A DNA stretch of 29,120 bases from a virus, in the IMG/VR virus record IMGVR_UViG_3300042346_000152, positions 1 through 29,120 of that record; one strand, given 5' to 3'. The notes beneath the pieces were generated by a model. That model had not been told where the DNA came from. It saw only the letters and a program-made list of their open reading frames with translations, and searched no databases. The position numbers were made by a program, and so were the translations under genes. Below, in pieces: positions 4,985 through 12,597 of the stretch. Position 1 is the stretch's first letter. The number at the start of each line of letters is the position of its first letter.

Positions 4985-5215
4985 ATGGGGATGACTGAGG
5001 CTCAGAAGGAAGTGTTTTTGGCTATAGATGTGTGGTGGTGCCGGTTTGGGTACGGGCCTAGTTTGAGAAACATATGTGAGTTGAGGGGTAAGCCTGGGCT
5101 GGGGAGTACGAAGAAAATTGTGGATAGGTTGGTGAAGCTAGGTGCTTTGAAGAGGGTTGAAGGGATGGGGAGGTCTGTGCGGCCGACTTACATCTCATTC
5201 CGTAACATGGAGTAA
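4985..5215 (+). CDS. Stand-alone LexA-type winged-helix DNA-binding protein, no peptidase domain
   Basis: The 76-aa product aligns over its whole length with the N-terminal domain of LexA: MTEAQKEVFLAI, then FGYGPSLRNICELRGKPG, a helix (TKKIVDRLVKLGALKR) and a wing ending in GRSVRP. In E. coli LexA the same places read LTARQQEVFDLI, GMPPTRAEIAQRLGF and the EHLKALARKGVIEI helix. There is no cleavage site and no Ser/Lys peptidase domain, so it cannot self-cleave like LexA. The start at ATG 4985 is preferred because AAGGAGGAGGT ends seven bases before it; a longer in-frame version begins at 4886 without an SD. The recognition helix differs from LexA, so its operator may differ. Likely a regulator of phage genes. 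Confidence 0.65.
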   Translation: MGMTEAQKEVFLAIDVWWCRFGYGPSLRNICELRGKPGLGSTKKIVDRLVKLGALKRVEGMGRSVRPTYISFRNME

Positions 5216-5230
5216 CGTAAAGGAGAAGAG

Positions 5231-5923
5231 ATGGACAAGTTTTTGGACTATGTAAATGAGATGTGGCCGGAGTTTATTTGTGGGCCGCACCATGAGTTGA
5301 TGGCGCAGAAGTTTGAAGAGGTCGCTGACGGGAAGATAAAGAGGCTGGTTCTAAACGTGCCGCCTCGGTTTACGAAGTCGATGTTTGCTTCGTACTTGTT
5401 GCCTAGCTGGTTCCTTGGCCGGTTTCCTGAGAAGCAGGTGATCCAAGCGGCTGGCTATAGGGATCTGGCTGTAAATTTTAAGCAGCGCGTTGACAAGTTG
5501 ATGGAGTCACAGAAATACGCTCAGGTGTTTCCTCAGCATGGAAAAACTGTAGCTACTAATGTTGGTGGCGCGGTTTGTGGGTATGCGGCTGACTTGTACA
5601 TTGTTGATGATCCGCACGAAAAAAGATTTGTTAAAGAGCGTGACTGTCAAAGTGCCTTTGATTGGTTTAATGACAATGCGATGTGCAGACTAAAACCTGC
5701 GGGCGCTATGGTTGTTGTGATGAGCAGGAGTTCTGAGTATGACTTGACGGCGCGACTTGAAGAACTTGGCGGGTGGGAGGTTGTAAAAATACCTGCTATG
5801 AAGAGTGATGGTTCTTCTACGTGGCCTGAGTTTTGGCCTGATGATCAGTTGCTTGATGTAAAACGAAACATCTCGATTGCAAAATGGCGAATGGAGTTTC
5901 AGTCAAACAATGAAGCTGGATGA
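5231..5923 (+). CDS. ATPase-only paralog of the large terminase (230 aa)
   Basis: The first 80 or so residues match the downstream large terminase at 53 of 80 positions by hand alignment, including LLPSWFLG and the region around Walker A. Here Walker A reads VPPRFTKS instead of GPRHTKS. Walker B is intact (LYIVDDPH). The coupling motif TRW has become SRS, and about 17 residues before Walker B, including the conserved GGxxTGxG segment, are shortened. It ends exactly where the nuclease domain would begin. The frame is open and has a strong SD (AAAGGAGAAG). It may be a regulatory or decaying copy made by tandem duplication. Loss of conserved motor residues makes independent packaging unlikely. 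Confidence 0.75.
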   Translation: MDKFLDYVNEMWPEFICGPHHELMAQKFEEVADGKIKRLVLNVPPRFTKSMFASYLLPSWFLGRFPEKQVIQAAGYRDLAVNFKQRVDKLMESQKYAQVFPQHGKTVATNVGGAVCGYAADLYIVDDPHEKRFVKERDCQSAFDWFNDNAMCRLKPAGAMVVVMSRSSEYDLTARLEELGGWEVVKIPAMKSDGSSTWPEFWPDDQLLDVKRNISIAKWRMEFQSNNEAG

Positions 5924-7400
5924 TCTAGTAGCGAGCCTGTCTCCTGCGGATCAGGAGAAGCTGTTACAGCAGGTACAAGATTACAAAGACGCTTTGGAAA
6001 GGGAGAAGTGTCAGAAGAGCTTCATGGCGTATGTAAAAAAGATGTGGCCGGGGTTTATTCATGGCCGGCATCATGCGGTGATGGCTAAGAAGTTTGAGGA
6101 GATTGCGGAAGGGAAGTTAAAGAGGCTGATCATCAATCTCGGGCCTCGGCACACAAAGAGCCAATTTGCTTCGTACTTGCTGCCTAGTTGGTTTCTTGGA
6201 AAATTTCCCGACAAAAAAATCATTCAAGCATCCAACACTGCGGATCTGGCGGTGAATTTTGGGCGGCAAGTTCGTAACTTGGTTGGGTCTGAGGAGTACG
6301 CAAGAATTTTTCCTAGTGTTGCTTTAAGACAAGACTCCAAGTCTGCGGGTCGGTGGGCTACTAATAAGAACGGCGAATACTTTGCTATTGGTGTTGGTGG
6401 AACGATGACGGGTAAGGGCGCGGACCTTCTTATCATTGACGATCCGCACTCGGAACAAGAGGCTGCTTTAGCCGCTGGTAGGCCGGAAGTCTATGACTCC
6501 GTGTTTGAATGGTACTCATCTGGCCCGCGTCAGCGTCTCCAGCCGGGTGGGGCCATAGTAGTAGTAATGACCAGATGGGCGAAGTCGGACTTAACAGGCA
6601 GGATACTAAAGACCGCTGGCGAGTTGGGTAAGGAAGATCAGTGGGAAGTCATTGAACTTCCGGCGATCATGCCTTCGGGTAAACCCTTATGGCCTGAGTT
6701 TTGGTCGCTTGAGGAACTGTCTGCTCTAAGAGAAGAACTCCCACAGGGTAAGTGGAACGCTCAGTACCAGCAAAATCCCACCGCTGAAGAAGGCGCGATT
6801 GTTAAACGGGAGTGGTGGAAAATTTGGGACCGGGAGAAGCCTCCTTCATGTGAGTTCATCATCCAGTCTTGGGACACTGCTTTTACCAAGGGAGAAAGAA
6901 ACGACTACTCTGCGTGTACTACGTGGGGTGTGTTTCACATGAATGAGAACGAGAATGACGTCAACATCATCTTGTTGGACTGTTTTCAGCGGCGGATGGA
7001 GTTTCCTGAACTAAAAGAGAAGGCATTGTCTCTTTATAGAGAGTGGGAGCCTGATGCTTGTATAGTAGAAGCAAAGGCTGCAGGGGCTCCTTTGATCTTT
7101 GAGCTTAGAAAAATGGGCATTCCGGTATCTGAATACACCCCTAGCCGTGGAAACGACAAGTTTGCCCGTATTAATTCTGTGGCAGATCTGTTCCAATCAG
7201 GTAAAGTGTGGGCTCCAGATACCCGGTGGGCTAGAGAACTCATCGAAAACATGGCCGCTTTCCCGAATGCCCCGCACGACGATGATGTCGATAGCGCAGT
7301 TCAGGCCCTGATCCGCTTCCGGCAGGGTGGTTTCTTGCGTCTACAAACAGACGAACAAGACGAAGTTCGGTCTTTCAGGCGTAAAGTAGCGTTTTACTGA
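5910..7400 (+). CDS. terL: Terminase large subunit (packaging ATPase and nuclease)
   Basis: The 496-aa motor protein cuts concatemeric DNA and pumps it through the portal. The N-terminal ATPase domain shows Walker A GPRHTKS, the conserved GVGGTMTGKGAD block, Walker B LLIIDDPH with the catalytic acid, and the coupling motif VVMTRW. The C-terminal RNase H-like nuclease shows the three acidic sites SWDTAF, DACIVEAKAAG and PHDDDVDSAVQ. The length is normal for the family. ATG 5910 overlaps the end of the paralog gene by 14 bases, with GGAG about 12 bases upstream; an ATG at 5877 is also in frame. The portal gene follows nine bases after the stop. Confidence 0.93.
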   Translation: MKLDDLVASLSPADQEKLLQQVQDYKDALEREKCQKSFMAYVKKMWPGFIHGRHHAVMAKKFEEIAEGKLKRLIINLGPRHTKSQFASYLLPSWFLGKFPDKKIIQASNTADLAVNFGRQVRNLVGSEEYARIFPSVALRQDSKSAGRWATNKNGEYFAIGVGGTMTGKGADLLIIDDPHSEQEAALAAGRPEVYDSVFEWYSSGPRQRLQPGGAIVVVMTRWAKSDLTGRILKTAGELGKEDQWEVIELPAIMPSGKPLWPEFWSLEELSALREELPQGKWNAQYQQNPTAEEGAIVKREWWKIWDREKPPSCEFIIQSWDTAFTKGERNDYSACTTWGVFHMNENENDVNIILLDCFQRRMEFPELKEKALSLYREWEPDACIVEAKAAGAPLIFELRKMGIPVSEYTPSRGNDKFARINSVADLFQSGKVWAPDTRWARELIENMAAFPNAPHDDDVDSAVQALIRFRQGGFLRLQTDEQDEVRSFRRKVAFY

Positions 7401-7409
7401 GGATTCAGC

Positions 7410-9872
7410 ATGTCAGCAAATTTTGCATCCACGACAACACCCCTTGACATGGGGTTGATGACCGAAGAACCGGCGATTGAGATTGAAATTGAAGATCCTG
7501 AGAGCGTAAAAATTGGGATTGACGGCGTTGAGATTGAACTTGAGCCAGAAACTGAGACGACTGAAGAGTTTGATGCCAATCTTGCTGAGTACATGGACGA
7601 GGCGGATCTAGAAGAGTTGGCCTCTGAACTGATTGACTTGGTTGAATCGGACATTAACAGCCGAAAAGACTGGACAGACATGTTTGTCAAGGGCCTGGAA
7701 GTCCTTGGCATGAAGTATGAAGAGCGGACTGAGCCGTGGTCCGGGGCTTGCGGGGTTTATTCACCTCTTTTGACCGAAGCTGCGATCAGGTTTCAGTCGG
7801 AAATGATCACTGAAACCTTCCCGGCACAAGGCCCGGTGAAGACTCAGATCATTGGAGCGATAGATAAGCTCAAAGAAGAAGCAGCAGATCGTGTCAGGGA
7901 TGACATGAACTACATGCTTACTGAAAAGATGATTGACTATCGCTCAGAACACGAGCGGATGCTGTATTCGCTGGGGCTTTCCGGGTCGGCGTTCAAGAAA
8001 ATCTACCCAAACCCGAATACAGAACTGCCGGCTGCGCCGTTCATCCCTGCAGAAGACCTGATCATGCCCTATGGGGCGTCAAATGTGTACACCGCCGAGC
8101 GCGTAACCCATGTGATGCGCAAGACGGAGAACGAAATCAAGAAACTCCAGGTAGCCGGGTTCTACAAGGATATAGAACTTGGTGAGCCTACTCACATTTT
8201 TTCTGATATTGAGAAGAAAAAGGCTGAAGAGCAGGGTTATTCCTTAACGGATGACGATCGCTATCAGGTGATGGAGATCCATGTTGATTTGGACTTGAAA
8301 GGGTACGAAGATGAGATTCCGATTCCCTACATTGTTACTATTGAACGTGGTACTCAGGAAGTTCTTGCAATCCGCAGGAATTGGGAAGAGACGGACAAGA
8401 AAAAACTCAAGCGACAGCACTTCGTTCAATACACCTACATACCGGGGTTTGGTGCTTATGGCCTGGGTTATATCCACATTATTGGTGGTTATGCTCGGGC
8501 TGGCACTTCCATCATTCGCCAACTTGTAGATGCGGGTACGCTGTCTAACCTGCCGGGTGGTTTAAAGTCTCGTGGTTTAAGGATTAAGGGAGACGACACG
8601 CCGATTGCGCCGGGTGAGTTCAGGGATGTAGATGTTCCGTCCGGTGCGGTTAGGGACAACATCATGCCCTTGCCGTACAAGGAGCCGAGTCAGGTTCTGG
8701 CGGCGCTGCTTGAGAAAATTACTGAGGACGGTCGAAGGCTGGCGGCTATTGCTGATCTAAAAATTAGCGACATGAGCGCACAGGCCCCGGTGGGGACTAC
8801 GCTGGCAATTTTGGAGCGGCAACTCAAGACCATGAGTGCTGTTCAGGCGCGGGTTCATGCCTCGCTTCGGATGGAGTTCAAACTTCTGAAGGGAATCATC
8901 AGAGATTTCTTGCCGGATGAGTATTCATACACCCCTGAAGGTGGTGACCGGGCGGTCAAGCGGGCTGACTACGACACGGTAGAGGTAATTCCTGTCAGCG
9001 ATCCAAATGCCGCCACGATGGCGCAGCGGATCATGCAGTACCAAGCTGCTATTCAACTTGCCCAAAGTGCTCCGCAAATCTACGACTTACCACAACTTCA
9101 CCGGCAGATGCTGGAAGTTCTTGGTATCAAGAATGCGGAAAAATTGGTGGCTTTGCCCGGGGATGAAAAGCCGCAAGATCCTGTGACTGAAAACATGAAT
9201 GTTTTGAGAGGCAAGCCGATCAAGGCTTTTGCTTATCAAGATCATGAGGCGCACTTGCTGACGCATCAAGCGTTCATGCAAGATCCAAAAATTGCCGCGA
9301 CGGTTGGGCAGAACCCAATGGCTCAAGGCATGATGGCTGCACTCATGGCTCACATTGCAGAACATGCTGCGTTTGCTTATCGAGCACAGGTAGAGATGGC
9401 ACTGGGAGTTCCCTTGCCGGTGCTGGATCAAGAAAACAACGCTCCCATTGCGCCAGAAGATGAGAAGGCGTTGGCTCCGCTGATTGCCGCTGCGGCTCAG
9501 AGGACGATGGTTCAAAACCAAGCGATGGCCGCGCAGATGCAGGCCCAGCAGCAGGCGCAAGATCCAACGATCCAAATGGCTCAAGCAGAGCTTCAGTTGA
9601 AGCAAGCTGAGATGGAGCGCAAGTCGCAGAACGACCAGATGGACTTCCAAATTGCTCAAGGCAAACTTCAACTTGAGCAGGCCCGACTGGCGCTTGAAGC
9701 CCAAAAGGGGCAAGGTGAAGATCCCCGGCTGAAGGCTATCCGGGCGCAACAAGAACTTCAACACAAGGAGCAGGCACATCAACAAAAGATGAGGCAGCAA
9801 ATTCAATCGGATGCAATCAAAACCAGACAGCAGATGCTTCGCTCTGCTTCCAAACCAAAGGCTAAAGAATGA
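7410..9872 (+). CDS. Portal protein (820 aa)
   Basis: The portal is the dodecameric ring at one capsid vertex through which DNA enters and leaves. Position straight after terL, large size and content support it: an acidic N-terminus (to residue 70), a core with WSGACGVYSPLLTEAAIRFQ and MLYSLGLSGSAFKKIYPNP, a helical segment with YARAGTSIIRQLVDAGTLSN, and a clip-like region. From about residue 690 it is a long Gln/Ala-rich coiled coil (QAELQLKQAEMERKSQ and similar) ending in a basic tail. That tail resembles the long helical barrel of podovirus portals such as P22 gp1. It matches the portal type common in uncultured aquatic short-tailed phages, from memory. Confidence 0.88.
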   Translation: MSANFASTTTPLDMGLMTEEPAIEIEIEDPESVKIGIDGVEIELEPETETTEEFDANLAEYMDEADLEELASELIDLVESDINSRKDWTDMFVKGLEVLGMKYEERTEPWSGACGVYSPLLTEAAIRFQSEMITETFPAQGPVKTQIIGAIDKLKEEAADRVRDDMNYMLTEKMIDYRSEHERMLYSLGLSGSAFKKIYPNPNTELPAAPFIPAEDLIMPYGASNVYTAERVTHVMRKTENEIKKLQVAGFYKDIELGEPTHIFSDIEKKKAEEQGYSLTDDDRYQVMEIHVDLDLKGYEDEIPIPYIVTIERGTQEVLAIRRNWEETDKKKLKRQHFVQYTYIPGFGAYGLGYIHIIGGYARAGTSIIRQLVDAGTLSNLPGGLKSRGLRIKGDDTPIAPGEFRDVDVPSGAVRDNIMPLPYKEPSQVLAALLEKITEDGRRLAAIADLKISDMSAQAPVGTTLAILERQLKTMSAVQARVHASLRMEFKLLKGIIRDFLPDEYSYTPEGGDRAVKRADYDTVEVIPVSDPNAATMAQRIMQYQAAIQLAQSAPQIYDLPQLHRQMLEVLGIKNAEKLVALPGDEKPQDPVTENMNVLRGKPIKAFAYQDHEAHLLTHQAFMQDPKIAATVGQNPMAQGMMAALMAHIAEHAAFAYRAQVEMALGVPLPVLDQENNAPIAPEDEKALAPLIAAAAQRTMVQNQAMAAQMQAQQQAQDPTIQMAQAELQLKQAEMERKSQNDQMDFQIAQGKLQLEQARLALEAQKGQGEDPRLKAIRAQQELQHKEQAHQQKMRQQIQSDAIKTRQQMLRSASKPKAKE

Positions 9873-10060
9873 CTACTGCGTTTGACGTAGTTATCCAAGA
9901 AATCGAAGAGCGCCGCGATGTGATTGCGCAGGCTCTTATCTCAGGTGCGGCAAAAGACTTCCCTGAGTACAAATACATGACGGGTGAGGTACAAGGGTTA
10001 TCTCGTGCTCATGCGTTTATAATCGATCTTGTCAAGCGCATGGAAAATGACGATGACTGA
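9869..10060 (+). CDS. Small acidic phage protein downstream of portal (63 aa)
   Basis: ATG 9869 overlaps the portal stop (ATGA). The product is a short helical protein: FDVVIQEIEERRDVIAQALI, then YKYMTGEVQGLSRAHAFIID, ending in NDDD. Proteins of this size and pattern often follow the portal gene in podovirus-like genomes; a role in head assembly is possible but unproven. The next gene starts inside its last codons. Confidence 0.7.
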   Translation: MTTAFDVVIQEIEERRDVIAQALISGAAKDFPEYKYMTGEVQGLSRAHAFIIDLVKRMENDDD

Positions 10061-10640
10061 TAAGTTATGCAAGTGGTGTTTGCAAACTAAGCCACTAGAA
10101 GCGTTTACTAAAATTAAACGCTTTGCTGATGGTAGGGCAAACAAATGTAAACCGTGCACAAACGCATCTAATGTGGTTTCAGTACGGGCGTATAAAGAAA
10201 GAAATGCTGAAGCCATTCGCAAACAGCAGCGAGAAAAGTACCATGCAGACATTGAAGCGGCACGCGCAAAAAACAGAGCGAAACATCATGCAAACAAAGA
10301 ACGACGGGCGGCATCTGCAAAAGCGTACGCCAAAGCTAACGTAGAAAAACGAAGAGCTTGGACAAGAGCCTGGGCAGCAGCCAACCCAGACTACAACAAA
10401 CAAAAATTAGCACGTAAACGACAGTCGTTGAAGGGCTTAAGCGAGTTTGACAGGTTTGTGCTTGATGAAGCCGCAAGACTTTGCGCAACCCGGCAGTTAA
10501 TGATAGGTGGCGCTTGGGAAATTGATCACATTGTTCCTGTATCTAAGGGCGGGACAAGCGAGCACTACAACATCCAAGTTGTTCCAAAAACTTGGAATGC
10601 GTCAAAAGGCAATCGGAACTGCAATAAGTTCTTGGGATAA
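10053..10640 (+). CDS. HNH homing-type endonuclease (195 aa)
   Basis: The N-terminus has two CxxC pairs (CKWC and CKPC), a probable zinc site. A long Lys/Arg/Ala-rich helical linker follows. The C-terminal HNH core is WEIDHIVPVSKGGTSEHYNI with a final NASKGNRN. The catalytic DH, the central Asn and the last-His position region are visible (the last His is replaced by the SKGN form). It is a free-standing nuclease with no intron seen, wedged between the portal-linked small gene and the GroES-like gene. ATG 10053 overlaps the upstream stop by eight bases. Such enzymes spread themselves between related phages by cutting uninterrupted copies. Confidence 0.85.
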   Translation: MTDKLCKWCLQTKPLEAFTKIKRFADGRANKCKPCTNASNVVSVRAYKERNAEAIRKQQREKYHADIEAARAKNRAKHHANKERRAASAKAYAKANVEKRRAWTRAWAAANPDYNKQKLARKRQSLKGLSEFDRFVLDEAARLCATRQLMIGGAWEIDHIVPVSKGGTSEHYNIQVVPKTWNASKGNRNCNKFLG

Positions 10641-10648
10641 AGGGTTTC

Positions 10649-10671
10649 GGGGGTTCCCTTTTCTAACCCCC
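10649..10671. repeat. Hairpin GGGGGTT / AACCCCC after the HNH gene
   Basis: A perfect 7-bp inverted repeat with a 9-base loop follows the HNH stop. There is no U-run directly after it, so termination would be weak. A second possible pairing uses AAGGG/CCCTT just upstream. Confidence 0.45.
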
Positions 10672-10691
10672 TGCTTGAAAGATGGAAAACG

Positions 10692-11090
10692 ATGAGTGAA
10701 CTACTCCTGAGCGACGGCAAAAACACGACAACTTTGCCGGGTACTGATGCTGAAAAAGCCAAACAAGTACCAGATCCGAAGACTTTTCATATCTTGTGCA
10801 TGGTTCCAAAAGCAGAAGAAGAGTATGAAAGCGGGCTGGTCAAGGCTGGTCAGACCATGCACTTTGAAGAAGTGACGAGCCCAGTTTTGTTTGTCGCCAA
10901 GATGGGACCGGATTGCTACAAGGACATCAAAAAGTTTCCTGATGGGCCTTCATGCAAGGTGGGTGACTTTGTTTTGGTTCGGCCTAACAGCGGAACTAGG
11001 CTGAAGATTCACGGTACTGAATGGCGGATTATCTGGGACGATAGCGTTGAGGCTACCGTGGACGATCCTCGTGGTATCAAGCGGGTATAA
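10692..11090 (+). CDS. GroES-like co-chaperonin (132 aa)
   Basis: The C-terminal two thirds show the Cpn10 pattern: VLFVAKMGPDCYKD (a reading also seen as 'V..VG.GP..Y'), FPDGPSCKVGDFVLVRPNSGT, a strand with WRIIWDDSVEATV and the end DPRGIKRV. In GroES the equivalent is VGDIVIF, then the E/D-rich dome return and a final strand. Phage co-chaperonins such as T4 gp31 replace GroES to fold the coat protein, and this gene sits just before scaffold and coat. The mobile-loop region would fall around residues 40-60 and is not obvious. The SD is GGAAA. Alternative: an unrelated small beta-barrel. Confidence 0.6.
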   Translation: MSELLLSDGKNTTTLPGTDAEKAKQVPDPKTFHILCMVPKAEEEYESGLVKAGQTMHFEEVTSPVLFVAKMGPDCYKDIKKFPDGPSCKVGDFVLVRPNSGTRLKIHGTEWRIIWDDSVEATVDDPRGIKRV

Positions 11091-11100
11091 GGAGTAGAAC

Positions 11101-12051
11101 ATGGATGATTACAGCGACGTAGATGAAAATTACAACCTCAAAAATCCGCATGAAGCAGAAGCAAAAAAGGCTGCATTAGAGGAAAAGATTGAGTTTGAGG
11201 TTGAAGGCGAAACAAATATCGAGGTCGTTGACGATACGCCTGAGGAAGACCGCAACCGTCCTCCCATGAAGGAGGCACCTACGGAAGTAACTGAAGACGA
11301 ACTCGCACAGTATTCCGAAGGGGTAAAGAAGCGCATCCAGCACTTTTCCAAGGGGTATCACGAGGAGCGCCGCGCTAAAGAGGCGGCTTTGCGTGAGCGA
11401 GAAGAGGCGCTGCGGTTTGCCCAAAACCTAGTTGAGGAGAACAAGAAACTCCAAGGCAGTTTGGGGCAAGGCCAGCAGGCGCTGCTTGAACAGGCTAAGA
11501 AAGTAGTTGCTAACGAGGTCGATCAGGCCAAGGTCAAATACAAACAAGCCTATGAAGCTGGGGACGCCGATGCTTTGGTTGCGGCGCAGGAAGAACTAAC
11601 TGCTGCCAAAATTAAGGCTGAGCGTGTAAACAATTTTAGGCCGCAGGTTGCAAAACCAGAAGAACCTGTGGTACAACCCGCCCCAAGCGTTGCTCAACCT
11701 ATTGTGGATGAGAAAGCCAGAGCGTGGCAAAAGGCCAATCCCTGGTTTACTACAGACCGCAAGATGAGAGCAGTTGCGATGGAAATTCACAATGAACTTG
11801 TAGAAGGCGGTGCAGACACATCAAGCGATGAATACTATCAAAGCATCAATGCTGAGATTAGGAAGATTTTCCCGGATGCGTTCCCTTCGGAGAAAAAGAA
11901 GTCATCGGTTGTAGCCCCCGCCACGCGAAGCACAGCGCCTAAAAAGATCGTGCTAACGCAATCACAAGTACATATCGCCAAGCGGCTTGGTGTTCCTTTG
12001 GAACTCTATGCTAAGCAGGTAGCTGAAGAAATGAGGAAGCAAAATGGCTGA
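11101..12051 (+). CDS. Capsid scaffolding protein (316 aa)
   Basis: The protein has the usual scaffold make-up: a very acidic N-terminal 90 residues and a long coiled coil (HEERRAKEAALREREEALRF, continuing to about residue 190). A Pro/Val-rich linker follows (EEPVVQPAPSVAQP), then a compact helical part with ANPWFTTDRKMRAVAMEIHN, and a basic C-terminus with a helix (LTQSQVHIAKRLGVPLELYA) that could bind coat protein. The gene lies between the portal and coat genes, where scaffolds normally sit. The SD is AAGGAG. The call rests on composition and position, not on a sequence motif. Confidence 0.75.
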   Translation: MDDYSDVDENYNLKNPHEAEAKKAALEEKIEFEVEGETNIEVVDDTPEEDRNRPPMKEAPTEVTEDELAQYSEGVKKRIQHFSKGYHEERRAKEAALREREEALRFAQNLVEENKKLQGSLGQGQQALLEQAKKVVANEVDQAKVKYKQAYEAGDADALVAAQEELTAAKIKAERVNNFRPQVAKPEEPVVQPAPSVAQPIVDEKARAWQKANPWFTTDRKMRAVAMEIHNELVEGGADTSSDEYYQSINAEIRKIFPDAFPSEKKKSSVVAPATRSTAPKKIVLTQSQVHIAKRLGVPLELYAKQVAEEMRKQNG

Positions 12052-12583
12052 ACGTAATCCCCGTGAAATTGAGTCTCGCGCATCGGAATCTCGTGGCGCG
12101 GACAACCGTTCTTCAGAGTCTCGGGTCTCTGACAATCGCGCTGCCGAGTCTCGCGCTGCAGAGATCCGCGCCAAGGTTGAGCGGTTTTCTCAGGCCAACT
12201 CTTCTGTGTTGCCTTATGTCAACGAAGAAGACGGCTATTCCATGCGATGGATTCGGCTCAGCACGATTGGGGTTTCTGATGCCCCCAATGTTTCTCAGAA
12301 ACTTCAGCAGGGCTGGGAGCCCGTAAAAGCTAGTGACCATCCAGAAGTATTCTTGTTTGAAGCTGGCAGCGGCAAGTTTGCAGACACGATTCAAATCGGT
12401 GGCCTGATGCTTTGCAAAACACCAAAGGAGTTGACTGAGATGCACGATGCCAAAGCGCGTGAACGCGCAGAGGCGGAGATGCGTGCGGTTGACAACAATT
12501 TCATGCGCGAGAACGACCCTCGTATGCCAACGATGTTCAGGCATCATCAAACGAAGGTATCAAAGTTCGGACGCGAAGCTTAA
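12044..12583 (+). CDS. Protein with strict 5-residue Arg repeat, unknown function (179 aa)
   Basis: It overlaps the scaffold stop by eight bases and lies between scaffold and capsid genes. Residues 8-47 are a repeat in which Arg recurs exactly every fifth residue (7, 12, 17 and so on to 47), with Glu or Asp two before: units of the type xx[ED]xR. The rest is a compact, unfamiliar domain (YVNEEDGYSMRWIRLSTIG, WEPVKASDHPEVFLFEAGSG, IQIGGLMLCKTPKELTEMHD), then a charged helix and a basic tail. It is probably head-associated because of its place. No known family. Confidence 0.7.
   Translation: MAERNPREIESRASESRGADNRSSESRVSDNRAAESRAAEIRAKVERFSQANSSVLPYVNEEDGYSMRWIRLSTIGVSDAPNVSQKLQQGWEPVKASDHPEVFLFEAGSGKFADTIQIGGLMLCKTPKELTEMHDAKARERAEAEMRAVDNNFMRENDPRMPTMFRHHQTKVSKFGREA
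12065..12184 (+). repeat. 15-bp periodic repeat encoding xx[ED]xR pentapeptides
   Basis: Eight consecutive five-codon units (ESR, DNR, EIR variants) code for the N-terminal repeat of the protein at 12044-12583. The DNA copies have diverged at third positions, so selection seems to act on the peptide. Confidence 0.8.
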
Positions 12584-12597
12584 TCAAGGAGGCTTAA

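Noticed and set aside
9087-9806. Long minus-strand frame opposite the portal coiled coil
   Set aside because: Leu/His/Ser-rich antisense of a Gln/Lys-rich repeat region; no SD or neighbours.
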